Shown here: piece after piece, positions 26,477 through 34,889 of the stretch
Layout of the letters: each line of letters opens with the position of its first letter
Position numbering within the stretch: the stretch's first letter is position 1
NCBI GenBank assembly: GCA_964441945.1
Contig: CAYTWB010000001.1
Span: 176,090 to 240,089, forward strand
Reading direction: 5' to 3'
Length of the DNA stretch: 64,000 nt
From: JADGQM01 sp964441945
Lineage (GTDB): Bacteria; Desulfobacterota; Syntrophobacteria; Syntrophobacterales; Syntrophobacteraceae
Position numbers and translations under genes: made by a program
Notes under the pieces: model-generated
Databases searched by the model: none
Told to the model about the DNA's origin: nothing
The model's input: only the letters and a program-made list of their open reading frames with translations

Positions 26477-27997
26477 TCACTTTGTTTCGAAATAGTTGCG
26501 AATCGCCTCCACCAACCCTGCAATGGTATACTCCGAGGGCATGATGTCCACCTCCAGCCCGTGTTCTTCCGCAGTTTTGGCGGTTATCGGCCCGATGCAG
26601 GCGACACGGACATCGGTCAGCAAGGGAAGAAGCGAGTCCTTCTCAAACAGGCTAAAAAAGTTGCTGACGGTCGAAGATGAGGTAAAGGTCAGGCAATCGA
26701 TTTCTCCGGAACGCAGGCGCTCGGTCATCTCATTGCTTCGCTCACGAGGAAGAACGGTCCGGTAGGCCGGCACCACATCCACCAGGGCTCCCCATTGGCG
26801 CAGTGTTTCCGGCAGCACATCCCTGGCCGCCATGGCCCTCGGCAGCAGGAAGCGTTTGTCCTGTAACGGTTCACCCGATAATCCTTCGAGGATCGACTCC
26901 GCCCGGTATTCCCCGGGCACAAAATCAGGACAGAGGCCGTACTGCTCAAGCGCTTCCGCAGTCTTGGGGCCGATGGCTGCCAGGCGAATCCCATGCAATT
27001 GGCGAACGTCCAGGCCTGCCGACCGGAGCCTTTCCATGAAAAACCTCACTCCGTTCACACTCGTGAAGACTATCCAGTCGTAGGTCGATAGATGGTTGAT
27101 CGCGGTATCGAGGGGCCCCCACATCGGAGGGGGTTCGATTTCGATGGTGGGGAACTCGATACAACAGGCGCCCAGTTGAGCCAGCATCGTCTTGAAGTCA
27201 CTCGCCTGCTCCCGAGCTCGAGTCACTACAATACGGCGACCGAAAAGCGGACGCCGTTCAAACCAGTTGAGCTGGTCCCGCAGGCGCACCACATCCCCCA
27301 CAACCGTGATGGCGGGAGGTTTAAGGTTTGCTTCCATTACTTTTTCGGGAATATCCCGGAGGGTTCCAATGACCGTTTGCTGCTCCGGGGTTGTCCCCCA
27401 TCGGATAACCGCCACCGGAGTTTCAGCGGGGCGACCATGCACAATAAGGCTACTGCAAATCTCTGATAAATTCTTGACACCCATGAAAAACACCAGGGTA
27501 CCTACGCCCGTGGCCAGCCTGTCCCATGCAATCTTGGATTCAGACTTATCGCCTCGCTCATGACCGGTAATAAAAGCCATGCTTGCGGCATAATCGCGAT
27601 GTGACAAGGGAATGCCCGCGTAGGCAGGCACCGCAACCGCAGCAGTGACCCCCGGAACCACTTCGAACGGAATCCCGGCGGCAACGAGGACCTGGGCTTC
27701 TTCCCCGCCTCTTCCGAACACAAAAGGATCTCCCCCTTTCAGCCGCACAACGGAATGATTCTTCCCTTTCTCTACCAGGAGACAGTTGATTTCATCCTGG
27801 CTCATCGTGTGGTCGCCCCCCTTCTTGCCGACATAGATGCGTTCAGCGTCGGGAGAAGCGAATTTCAGGAGTTCCTCATTCGCCAGGTAGTCGTAGATGA
27901 CCACCTCAGCCTGCTCCAGGAGGTCTTTTCCCCTGAGGGTTAGAAGACCCGGGTCGCCCGGTCCTGCTCCTATCAGATAGACTATGCCCTTTGTCAC
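26477..27997 (-). CDS. cobA-hemD: Fused uroporphyrinogen-III C-methyltransferase / uroporphyrinogen-III synthase
   Basis: A 506-residue bifunctional enzyme. Residues 1-245 are CobA/SUMT ('GAGPGDPGLLTLRG', 'GGDPFVFGRGGEEAQVL', 'AGIPLSHRDYAASMAFITGH'), which methylates uroporphyrinogen III to precorrin-2. Residues 255-506 are HemD, which closes the tetrapyrrole ring ('VVTRAREQASDFKTMLAQLGA', 'FTSVNGVRFF', 'TFTSSSTVSNFF'). The fusion sends the HMBS product to siroheme, cobalamin or heme. The start is GTG 27997. It lies 12 bp after hemC on the same strand, forming one operon. Confidence 0.96.
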   Translation of the reverse strand: MTKGIVYLIGAGPGDPGLLTLRGKDLLEQAEVVIYDYLANEELLKFASPDAERIYVGKKGGDHTMSQDEINCLLVEKGKNHSVVRLKGGDPFVFGRGGEEAQVLVAAGIPFEVVPGVTAAVAVPAYAGIPLSHRDYAASMAFITGHERGDKSESKIAWDRLATGVGTLVFFMGVKNLSEICSSLIVHGRPAETPVAVIRWGTTPEQQTVIGTLRDIPEKVMEANLKPPAITVVGDVVRLRDQLNWFERRPLFGRRIVVTRAREQASDFKTMLAQLGACCIEFPTIEIEPPPMWGPLDTAINHLSTYDWIVFTSVNGVRFFMERLRSAGLDVRQLHGIRLAAIGPKTAEALEQYGLCPDFVPGEYRAESILEGLSGEPLQDKRFLLPRAMAARDVLPETLRQWGALVDVVPAYRTVLPRERSNEMTERLRSGEIDCLTFTSSSTVSNFFSLFEKDSLLPLLTDVRVACIGPITAKTAEEHGLEVDIMPSEYTIAGLVEAIRNYFETK

Positions 27998-28009
27998 CTT
28001 CTATTCCTC

Positions 28010-28951
28010 TCAATGAACCCCTGCTGTCCGATAGACCTCATCCAGGATGCGGCGCGCCCCGGCATCGAGGAGCTCCCGTGCCAGATCGCACCCCAGGGAT
28101 TGCGCTCGATCACAGGAGGCGGTGCGCGTCTGCCGATAGATTTTCTCCCCATCCAGAGAGGCCACAAGGCCTGTCAGCTGGACCTGCCCATTCAAAACCC
28201 TGGCATAACCGGCTATGGGCACCTGGCAGCCGCCTTCAAGCTCTTTGAGAAAGCTCCGCTCCGCCTGTACCGCCACGGCAGTATCCGGATCATGCAAAGG
28301 GGCAAGAAGTCTTTGAACGGCTTCATTCTCACTGCGGATTTCAATGCCCAGTGCACCCTGCCCGATCGCCGGCAGGAATTCGGTTGGATCCAGATAGGCC
28401 GTGATCCGTTCATTCCAGCCCATGCGGTGGATCCCGGCCGCGGCCAGGATGATGGCGTCGTACTGACCCAACTCCACCTTGCGAAGACGCGTATCCAGAT
28501 TGCCGCGAAGGTCCTCGGTCTGTATATCCGGGCGCAAACATTTCAATTGAGCTGCTCTGCGCAGGCTGCTCGTACCCACCCTGGCATGAACAGGAAGACT
28601 GGCAAGGTCCCCGCCGGCGTGAACGATCAGCACATCCCGCGGGTCTTCCCTCACGGGAACGACCCCGATCTCAAGTCCCCGGGGCAGTTCAGCCGGAACG
28701 TCTTTCATGCTGTGGACCGCCAGGTCCACCGAACGATCCAGAAGGGCGTCTTCGATTTCCTTCACAAAGAGCCCCTTCCCTCCCACTTTAGCCAGAGTCA
28801 CATCCAGGATCTTATCGCCGGTGGTCTTGATGATCTTCAACTCCACCCGCCATCCCGGGTGCAACTGCTCAAGCATCCCCTTGACCCACCGGCTTTGCGT
28901 CAATGCCAGCAGGCTGCCTCGTGTTCCAATGTGTAGTGTTTTGTCCGTCAA
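28010..28951 (-). CDS. hemC: Hydroxymethylbilane synthase (porphobilinogen deaminase)
   Basis: A 313-residue enzyme that joins four porphobilinogen units into hydroxymethylbilane. 'IGTRGSLLALTQSRWV' opens the protein; 'HSMKDVPAELP' and 'GTSSLRRAAQL' bind substrate; Cys242 in 'LEGGCQVPIAGYA' carries the dipyrromethane cofactor. The start codon is probably the TTG at 28951, preceded by GAGG. The next gene in the operon, cobA-hemD, uses its product. Confidence 0.97.
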   Translation of the reverse strand: MTDKTLHIGTRGSLLALTQSRWVKGMLEQLHPGWRVELKIIKTTGDKILDVTLAKVGGKGLFVKEIEDALLDRSVDLAVHSMKDVPAELPRGLEIGVVPVREDPRDVLIVHAGGDLASLPVHARVGTSSLRRAAQLKCLRPDIQTEDLRGNLDTRLRKVELGQYDAIILAAAGIHRMGWNERITAYLDPTEFLPAIGQGALGIEIRSENEAVQRLLAPLHDPDTAVAVQAERSFLKELEGGCQVPIAGYARVLNGQVQLTGLVASLDGEKIYRQTRTASCDRAQSLGCDLARELLDAGARRILDEVYRTAGVH

Positions 28952-29033
28952 ACTGGCCTCATATCCGCTTCGAAGAAACCTTTGCAGCCCGCAGAGTTAG
29001 CACCTGGCAGGCCGCCCCAAATCACGCCCGGTT

Positions 29034-29267
29034 TCAGTGGCAGGAGCTGCAGCTGGTGGCCCGGCAGGACCCACAAGACGAGGTGCCCGAACCCATTCTA
29101 CTGCTGGCTGAACCCTTGTCCCCGCCGCTTTTGAAGCCACAAACGGACATCACTCTTTGCACTTCGTCCGATTCGCATTTCGGGCAACTCACCGCTTCAT
29201 CGCTTCTGAAAACCAACTTCTCAAATTTTTCACAACACTTGCAGCATTCGAATTCAAAAATTGGCAT
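29034..29267 (-). CDS. FmdB-type zinc-ribbon protein
   Basis: A 77-residue regulatory-type protein. 'MPIFEFECCKCCEKFEKLV' and 'SCPKCESDEVQRV' supply the two Cys pairs of the zinc ribbon; the tail is rich in Ser, Gly and Cys ('SSCGSCRATSCSSC'), as in many members. The start at 29267 follows GGAG. It precedes hemC on the same strand by 83 bp. The family name comes from a putative formamidase regulator, and the general function is unproven. Confidence 0.88.
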   Translation of the reverse strand: MPIFEFECCKCCEKFEKLVFRSDEAVSCPKCESDEVQRVMSVCGFKSGGDKGSASSRMGSGTSSCGSCRATSCSSCH

Positions 29268-29388
29268 TTCTTTTCTCCGATAAACTTGAATAGTTCTTCG
29301 CACCGTAAGCTCGTACCCCCCGTCCGGCTTTCCTCACTGGCCCCCACATTCTGCGTAGGAGCCCATGCCTTCGGGCACTCTGCGCCAG

Positions 29389-29436
29389 TGGACGCGGAGC
29401 GTCCAGCGTGTGCGTTCCCACGCAGAGCGTGGGAAC
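29389..29436. repeat. Cluster of two GC-rich palindromes
   Basis: TGGACGC-GGA-GCGTCCA at 29389-29405 and GTTCCCACGC-AGA-GCGTGGGAAC at 29414-29436, both perfect. Surrounding bases (29330-29450) are G/C-homopolymer rich. This type of element is dispersed in many bacterial genomes between genes. Confidence 0.75.
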
Positions 29437-29513
29437 AAGGGGGGGGTAAGATCCGTTAAGCATGCTTTCGTGCCGGCCTTATGGTCTCAACGCCACATAC
29501 TCCGGTCGTCAGT

Positions 29514-29891
29514 CTAACTATCGCACTCCAATCGGACAAGGTCACCATCCCGAAACGATCTGAAAGCTTTTGCATCCCCAAGGACTCTCCCAATCAGGTT
29601 GACCGCACTTGCCGGACGGATCTCCTCACCCCGGCTTGCTGGAGTCGGCCCGAAGAAGATGCAGAAGGCCCTGCCGGTCGGCCAATATCCCAGATCCCCC
29701 TCGGTTACGACCTCTACCGCAGTATCATCCAGCTTCTGGTCCACGGGAATCGGGAAATAGATCTCATCACCCCAGGTTTGGGCCGAGACTACCAGAGGAA
29801 GGGCCTCATAAACGGCGGCGGCCGTCGGCGAATCATTCAATTCAGCGATCATGGAAACAGCACCGGCATGAATACGGATACGTCCGGTCAT
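29514..29891 (-). CDS. Cyclophilin-like fold protein (PF04126 type)
   Basis: A 125-residue protein resembling the cyclophilin-like beta-barrel family found in many anaerobes and archaea: 'AELNDSPTAAAVYEALPLVVSAQTWGDEIYFPIPV' and 'VTEGDLGYWPTGRAFCIFFGPTP'. No prolyl-isomerase residues are obvious. Its ATG overlaps the stop of the upstream gene by 4 bp (ATGA), so it is the last gene of a four-gene operon. Function unknown. Confidence 0.85.
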   Translation of the reverse strand: MTGRIRIHAGAVSMIAELNDSPTAAAVYEALPLVVSAQTWGDEIYFPIPVDQKLDDTAVEVVTEGDLGYWPTGRAFCIFFGPTPASRGEEIRPASAVNLIGRVLGDAKAFRSFRDGDLVRLECDS

Positions 29892-30871
29892 CGATACCCT
29901 CCTCTACCTTCGTTGTCCAGTTTTTCCAGGACTGCCGCCATGAGCAGCGGAAACATGATTTCATGATGACCGATCAGGTTGATCCCGGACCCCGTTCCCC
30001 GTGTAGGACGCTCCAGTACATTCACCTGAGTTCGGTACTGGCGCTGAAAGTCCATATTGATCGTCGTGATCCCATCCAGCGAAAACTCCAGATTGCGGGC
30101 AACACTCACCGCCTTGAGGAAGACCTCCGGAATGATCACGGCAGATCCGAGATTGAGGAAAACACCCTGCTGCAGCGTACTGACCAGCCGGCAAAAGAGC
30201 CTGAAATCATAGTGGCTCAGCGCCCCCGTTGCCGCGCCGTCCATCATCGGATGCATGTGGATGATGTCCGTCCCCACCGCCACATGAACGGTTACCGGGA
30301 TATTGAGCTTTGCGGCGGTGGCAAGGAGGCTTGTGTGGTTATACGGTGCTCTGTCCTGCAGCAGCTTCCTGCCTACCGCAAGGCCTAGACCTGTGTTTCC
30401 GGCCTGGTAAACCGAGGTCACCGCTCCATGTATGAACTCGGCCGTCTCACGGGCGGTGCCGAATTGCCCCTGGTCCAGATGAGCCGCAACATCTTCGGAG
30501 GTCTTTCCGACCAGGGCCAGTTCCACATCATGGACGACCCCCGCTCCGTTTAGGGCCAGACCGGAGAGGATTCCTCGCTCCATCGCATCGATGAGAACAG
30601 GATTCAGCCCCACCTTGATCGGGTGAGCACCCATTCCCATCAGAATCGTCCGATTGCCACGAAAAGCTGCGGCGATCGCCCTTACGGCCTCGCACAATCC
30701 CTCGGCCGCAAGCACTTTCGGCAGCCTATCCAGAAAATCCCCGAAGGGTTTACCCGGCTCCCAGGGTCGGCAAAAGTCATCGAGCCGAACCTTGCTCGGA
30801 CGGTCTTTCAAACTCGTCGTACGGAGCCCCTGGAAATCCAACGGTTCCGGGAACGGCCGGCGACTACTCAT
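29888..30871 (-). CDS. Conserved protein, possibly deoxyhypusine-synthase-like fold
   Basis: A 327-residue protein I do not recognise firmly. The segment 'GNRTILMGMGAHPIKVGLNPVLIDAMERGILSGLALNGAGVVHDVELAL' recalls the NAD-binding core of deoxyhypusine synthase, and 'VTVHVAVGTDIIHMHPMMDGAA' is a striking His/Asp-rich motif that could bind metal or substrate. There is no signal peptide. It overlaps gmhA upstream and the cyclophilin-like gene downstream by 4 bp each, so it works with them or at equal dose. The fold suggestion is weak. Confidence 0.4.
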   Translation of the reverse strand: MSSRRPFPEPLDFQGLRTTSLKDRPSKVRLDDFCRPWEPGKPFGDFLDRLPKVLAAEGLCEAVRAIAAAFRGNRTILMGMGAHPIKVGLNPVLIDAMERGILSGLALNGAGVVHDVELALVGKTSEDVAAHLDQGQFGTARETAEFIHGAVTSVYQAGNTGLGLAVGRKLLQDRAPYNHTSLLATAAKLNIPVTVHVAVGTDIIHMHPMMDGAATGALSHYDFRLFCRLVSTLQQGVFLNLGSAVIIPEVFLKAVSVARNLEFSLDGITTINMDFQRQYRTQVNVLERPTRGTGSGINLIGHHEIMFPLLMAAVLEKLDNEGRGGYR

Positions 30872-31479
30872 TCAGCATTCCTCATTGAACCGAAAAGCCT
30901 TTCTTCAACCAGTTGACACAAGATATGCGCCACGGTGATGTGGCATTCCTGAATACGGGCCGTCACGCGGGAAGGTATGTGGAGGATCAGGTCACAGTAG
31001 ATGTCCATATCCGTCTTGTCCTCCCCGGCCCAGCCGATGGTATGGAGTCCATTCTCGCGGGCCCATTTCAAGGCTTTCAAAACATTGGGGGAACGGCCGC
31101 TGGTGCTGATCCCGAGACCCACATCACCCGGCTGCCCGAGGGCCTGCAGCTGCTTCAAATACACATCATCAAACTGGTAATCATTGCTGATGCTTGTCAG
31201 GATCGAGGAGTCGACGGTCAGGGCAATAGCCGGGAGCGGTCGGCGTTCAAGCAGAAACCGATTAACAAACTCGGCAGCGACATGCTGAGCATCCGCTGCA
31301 CTGCCCCCATTTCCGAAGAGAAACAGGCGATGCGCTCCACAAAAAGCCACCGAAAGCATCTCTGTCATATCCAGGATGAGACCGAACCCCATCCGACAAA
31401 GTGATTCCTTGACTTTGATGCTTTCATGAAAAGATTTCTCAGCCTCTGAGAGAAGACGCTCTCGCAAGGCATTGTCCAT
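30868..31479 (-). CDS. gmhA: Phosphoheptose isomerase
   Basis: A 203-residue SIS-domain enzyme that converts sedoheptulose 7-phosphate to glycero-manno-heptose 7-phosphate, the first step to the ADP-heptose of lipopolysaccharide. 'LFLFGNGGSAADAQHVAAEFVNRF' and 'GLGISTSGRSPNVLKAL' are the sugar-phosphate sites; 'ARIQECHITVAHILC' carries the catalytic Glu/His region. Start ATG 31479 follows GGAG. It overlaps the aminotransferase gene by 41 bp and the next gene by 4 bp. No hldE or gmhB is in the window. Confidence 0.93.
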   Translation of the reverse strand: MDNALRERLLSEAEKSFHESIKVKESLCRMGFGLILDMTEMLSVAFCGAHRLFLFGNGGSAADAQHVAAEFVNRFLLERRPLPAIALTVDSSILTSISNDYQFDDVYLKQLQALGQPGDVGLGISTSGRSPNVLKALKWARENGLHTIGWAGEDKTDMDIYCDLILHIPSRVTARIQECHITVAHILCQLVEERLFGSMRNAE

Positions 31480-32467
31480 CGTGGTTTCTCCTGACTGGTG
31501 TGATCATTTCCTTGCAGTTTCGTACGTCGTTTCGGAGCAATTCGAGGAATCGCTTCGCAAAATGACCGGGCCGACCGTCTCCGATGCGGTGGCCGTCATA
31601 ATTCACAACCGGAAGGACATCGAAGCTGGTCCCAAACATCATCATTTCCGCCGCACTATAGGCGTCCTCCGGAGTCAGATCGGCTTCTCCCATCTTCGTG
31701 AGCTCCCCCGTGTCGATCAGAGATTCAGCCAGTTCCATCAAACGACTGACCGTAATGCCTCGCAAAATCCTGTCAAACCGGGGCACGAGGAATTCTCGAT
31801 TGCGCGTAACCAATCCAATGTTTTCCGTAGGTCCCTCCGCCAGAAAACCCTCTTCATCCAAAGAGACGGTATAATCGACCCCGGCGTCTTCCGCCTCTTT
31901 TCTCATCAGCACATTGGGCAGGTAGTTGCAGCTCTTGATATTCGCGAAATAATCCTTTTTCTGGGGAACCAGACTGGTCCTCAGACTCACACCCTGTTCA
32001 TATTTTTCCTTGCCCGGAATATGCAGATTGGTGACGACGATATAGAGCTGACTCTCCGGACACTCATAGGGACTTGCCGAAAACCCGCCGGGCCCCCGCG
32101 ACAGGAAGATCCTGATCGAGCAGTCCGGAATACCGGCGGTCCTGATCGTGGCCAGAATGGTCTCTACCAGCTCCGACCGGGAAAGCCGCAACGCATGGAA
32201 AGAGACTTTCGCTGAGCCTTCCAGCCGGTCGAGATGGCGATCCAGCGCATAGACATTCCAATCGACACATTTGAAGGCTTCGAAGATCCCATCTCCCCTG
32301 TGAACCAGATGATCGTCGATGGGAACCATCATCAGGGCGGGATCGGTCACAATCCCCCCATACCAGGAGGAATACATAGCCCGGTAGTTCCCGTAATAGG
32401 GTTCCCGTTTCTGAAGGAGGCACTTCACCACTTCATCGAAACTCAAAACTGGAATCGCTTCCGACAT
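31439..32467 (-). CDS. Class IV (branched-chain type) aminotransferase
   Basis: A 342-residue PLP enzyme. 'YSSWYGGIVTDPALMMVPIDDHLVHRGDGIFEAFK' is the N-terminal domain; the catalytic Lys is in 'YFANIKSCNYLPNVLMRKEA'; 'GFLAEGPTENIGLV' and 'MMMFGTSFDVLPVV' bind the cofactor phosphate and substrate carboxylate. It may act on branched-chain or D-amino acids, or be an aminodeoxychorismate-lyase relative. The ATG at 32467 has GGAGG five bases upstream; the in-frame GTG at 32485 is less likely. The C terminus runs 41 bp into gmhA. Confidence 0.9.
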   Translation of the reverse strand: MSEAIPVLSFDEVVKCLLQKREPYYGNYRAMYSSWYGGIVTDPALMMVPIDDHLVHRGDGIFEAFKCVDWNVYALDRHLDRLEGSAKVSFHALRLSRSELVETILATIRTAGIPDCSIRIFLSRGPGGFSASPYECPESQLYIVVTNLHIPGKEKYEQGVSLRTSLVPQKKDYFANIKSCNYLPNVLMRKEAEDAGVDYTVSLDEEGFLAEGPTENIGLVTRNREFLVPRFDRILRGITVSRLMELAESLIDTGELTKMGEADLTPEDAYSAAEMMMFGTSFDVLPVVNYDGHRIGDGRPGHFAKRFLELLRNDVRNCKEMITPVRRNHDGQCLARASSLRG

Positions 32468-32794
32468 CCCTTCCTCCATTTTCACGTGCCTCCATCCTCA
32501 CGTGGCACTCTTGCCCCCTAATGGGAAAAGCCGACTGGAAACTCATCCTAAAAAAATAAATTGTCCGCGATCTCCTGTCTTAATATATTGATCTTGCGGC
32601 CGGCAGACGCAGGCTGGTTTCAGATTTCGGAAGGAAAGCCCGGCAGGCCCGTCCGAAAAGAAAACCTCCCCATAATCGAGCGGTTCAGAATAATCAACCC
32701 AATTCGGCTCTGCAAGGAAAAAGGGCGAAAGGTTCGGCCAAATGGTGAAGTTGGAAATAGAAGGGAAAAGAGTCAATCACCTGGAATTGAGCAG
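32468..32794. other. Divergent intergenic region, no gene
   Basis: The 327 bp between the aminotransferase and the HAD gene are A-rich in places. Open frames extending the HAD gene upstream to 32561 lack conserved sequence. I see no clear -35/-10 pair or riboswitch-like fold, though promoters for both divergent units must lie here. Confidence 0.5.
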
Positions 32795-33478
32795 ATGAAC
32801 GATCAGAAACCTCTTCGACTCGAATCGATTGTCTTTGATTTTGATGGAACGCTGGCAGAGCTGCATCTTGATTTCCCGGCCATGAAGCGGCAGATACGCG
32901 CACTGGCGCAGCAGTACTTTGATCATTCCCTGCCGGAGCCCAACCTGCCCGCACTCGAATGGCTGGGGATCCTGGTTGCCGCCCTGCACGAATCGAACGC
33001 CTCGGCGGCAGCAACACTGGAAAGGCGTGCAGCAGCGTTGATTCGCGAGATCGAACTCGACGCTGCGTATCGGGGGTCCCTCTTTTCGTTTACCCGATCG
33101 ATCCTTCAAACCCTCCAGCAGCAGCGCATCAAGGTTGCGATCATCACACGAAACTGTGAAGAAGCTGTGCGGATCGTCTTCCCGGACCTCGACCGTTACT
33201 GTGCAGGGTTTCTGGCCCGCGATCACGTACTCCGGGTCAAGCCCGACCCGAACCATCTTTTTCATGCTCTGGAAAAGATTGCTGCCTCTCCCAAAACCGC
33301 TCTCATGGTCGGGGACCATCCCCTGGATATTCAAACCGGACAACGCGCCGGAACGATGACTGCGGGCGTATGGAGCGGCACGGCAACCCAGGAAGAACTG
33401 GTTCGCTCCGGAGCTGACCTGACCGCCTGCAACTGCAAAGAGCTGCTGAGAGCACTCCAGGAACGAAACCTGATCTGA
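32795..33478 (+). CDS. HAD-family hydrolase (phosphatase-like)
   Basis: A 227-residue haloacid-dehalogenase-fold protein. Motif I 'VFDFDGTLAEL' (residues 12-22), motif II Thr in 'VAIITRN', motif III Lys in 'RVKPDPN', motif IV 'MVGDHPLDIQTGQRAG'. The arrangement resembles phosphoglycolate phosphatase (COG0546), so it probably dephosphorylates small sugar phosphates. The ATG at 32795 begins just before motif I. Confidence 0.88.
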   Translation: MNDQKPLRLESIVFDFDGTLAELHLDFPAMKRQIRALAQQYFDHSLPEPNLPALEWLGILVAALHESNASAAATLERRAAALIREIELDAAYRGSLFSFTRSILQTLQQQRIKVAIITRNCEEAVRIVFPDLDRYCAGFLARDHVLRVKPDPNHLFHALEKIAASPKTALMVGDHPLDIQTGQRAGTMTAGVWSGTATQEELVRSGADLTACNCKELLRALQERNLI

Positions 33479-33489
33479 ATAGACTAGAG

Positions 33490-33518
33490 AAAAAAAAAGC
33501 CAGGCATTGATCCTGGCT
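33490..33518 (-). terminator. Rho-independent terminator of the cold-shock gene
   Basis: On the minus strand: AGCCAGG (33518-33512), 7-base loop, CCTGGCT (33504-33498), then an unbroken T-run (33498-33490). It lies about 40 bp after the csp stop. On the plus strand no U-tract follows the stem, so it is a poor terminator for the HAD gene. Confidence 0.85.
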
Positions 33519-33559
33519 CTCGTGTTTGATGTCTCGTGAAAACTGTGCTGGGGATGGTA

Positions 33560-33760
33560 CTAGATCTTGACCACTCTAACCGCTTGCGGCCCCTTGGGAC
33601 CAGACTCCACCTCAAACCTTACCCGCTCTCCCTCGCTCAGTGATCGAAAACCGTCAGCAACAATAGCCGAGTGATGGACAAATACGTCACCCTGATCTTT
33701 TGTTTCAATGAAACCGTAGCCCTTCTTGTCATTAAACCACTTAACGCGACCTTCCGGCAT
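33560..33760 (-). CDS. csp: Cold-shock-domain protein
   Basis: A 66-residue CspA-type single-stranded nucleic-acid chaperone. 'GRVKWFNDKKGYGFIETKDQGDVFVHHSAI' contains RNP1 (KGYGFI) and RNP2 (VFVHH). A promoter at 33912-33939 gives a leader of about 145 bases, typical of cold-inducible csp mRNAs, and a strong terminator follows. It is monocistronic. Confidence 0.97.
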   Translation of the reverse strand: MPEGRVKWFNDKKGYGFIETKDQGDVFVHHSAIVADGFRSLSEGERVRFEVESGPKGPQAVRVVKI

Positions 33761-33911
33761 TTCAAAAATCCTTTCCTTCTTGCTGTTATCTACTGCTGCC
33801 CGGTTGGGTTACTTTGAGAGCTCCCACGAAATCGTTCTGAGCGCTGGCCGGACCGATTTGGCAATGGCCCCAAAATACCAAACCTAACCCCTGATGATAC
33901 TTTGCCGTGGA

Positions 33912-33939
33912 TTAATACACAAAAAACATGTTGTGTCAA
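33912..33939 (-). promoter_or_regulatory. Sigma70-type promoter of csp
   Basis: On the minus strand: TTGACA (33934-33939), 16-base spacer, TATTAA (33912-33917). The consensus -35 and the long leader to 33760 fit a cold-shock gene. Confidence 0.75.
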
Positions 33940-33956
33940 GCAAATGAACGATTTCC

Positions 33957-34874
33957 TCACACTCTTTTGCCGATGAGATCCGCCAGGGCATCCTCCAGGG
34001 TGGAAAACCTGAAACGGTATCCCGCATCGAGCAGCCTCCTGGGAATGGCTCTTTGACCTTCAACCAACACACTGCCGAACTCCCCGAGCAAACTCCTGAT
34101 CAGAAAGCCCGGGACAGCGGGCAGAATCACCCGTCTGCCAAAGGCTTTGGCGAGCACTTCAGTCAATTCCCTGTTGCGCACGGGGTGGGGAGCGACGGCA
34201 TTGACCGCACCGAAAATGTCCCTCTTTTCAATTAAGAACACAATAATGCCCACGAGGTCTTCCATATGAACCCAGGAAAACCACTGTCTTCCGCTCCCAA
34301 GGGGGCTGCCCAGGCCGTATCGGAAAGCCGGCATCATCTGTTCCAGGGCTCCGCCATTCTTCCCCATGACAATACCGAAGCGGCAGGTGGCCAGACGAAC
34401 CCCAAATCGCTCGGCGAGCCTCGCTTCCGCTTCCCACCGCTTACAGACCTCCGCCAGAAAGCCCTCACCGGCCGGGCTGCTCTCATCATATTCCGCATCG
34501 TCCTCGCCGCTTCCGTAAAAACCCACGGCAGACGTGCTGATCAGGAGCGTTCCCTGCGGAGCCGACTGCAGGGCTTCCACCAGGTTTCTGGTGATCAGGA
34601 TACGGCTGTCCATGATTTCACGTCGCGTCTTAGCGGTCCACAGCGTGAAGATGGACTTTCCGGCAAGATTGATGACTACATCATGTTTTGGAACGCTCTC
34701 CTGCCAGGCCCCAGGTTTGCCGGGATTTCCCTCAACCACCGACACACCCGGATGCAGAGCCCGAATTGTCTCCGCCGTCCGGTTTATCAGGGTCACCTCC
34801 CAACCTAAATCGAGCAGTCTTTGCACCAGACTCCGGCCGACAAACCCTGTTCCGCCGGTGATGAATACTCTCAT
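33957..34874 (-). CDS. TIGR01777 family NAD-dependent epimerase-like protein (YfcH-like)
   Basis: A 305-residue extended short-chain dehydrogenase fold. 'VFITGGTGFVGRSLVQRLLDLGW' (residues 3-25) binds the dinucleotide; 'LLISTSAVGFYGSGEDDAEYDESSPAGEGFLAEVCKRWE' holds the active-site region, where YG replaces the classical YxxxK pattern, as in this family. The C-terminal DUF1731 part is 'RAIPRRLLDAGYRFRFSTLEDALADLI'. Substrate unknown. AAGGGAG precedes the ATG. Confidence 0.93.
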   Translation of the reverse strand: MRVFITGGTGFVGRSLVQRLLDLGWEVTLINRTAETIRALHPGVSVVEGNPGKPGAWQESVPKHDVVINLAGKSIFTLWTAKTRREIMDSRILITRNLVEALQSAPQGTLLISTSAVGFYGSGEDDAEYDESSPAGEGFLAEVCKRWEAEARLAERFGVRLATCRFGIVMGKNGGALEQMMPAFRYGLGSPLGSGRQWFSWVHMEDLVGIIVFLIEKRDIFGAVNAVAPHPVRNRELTEVLAKAFGRRVILPAVPGFLIRSLLGEFGSVLVEGQRAIPRRLLDAGYRFRFSTLEDALADLIGKRV

Positions 34875-34889
34875 GCTCCACTCCCTTCA

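Noticed and set aside
28013..28936. 307-codon plus-strand frame across hemC
   Set aside because: It is antisense to a complete hemC with all catalytic residues and shows no recognisable motif.
29254..29463. Short frames across the GC-rich palindromes
   Set aside because: The translation ('VPTLCVGT') is a by-product of a dispersed palindromic repeat.
33490..33518. Hairpin as a bidirectional terminator for the HAD gene too
   Set aside because: The T-run exists only on the minus strand; downstream of the stem on the plus strand the sequence is mixed.
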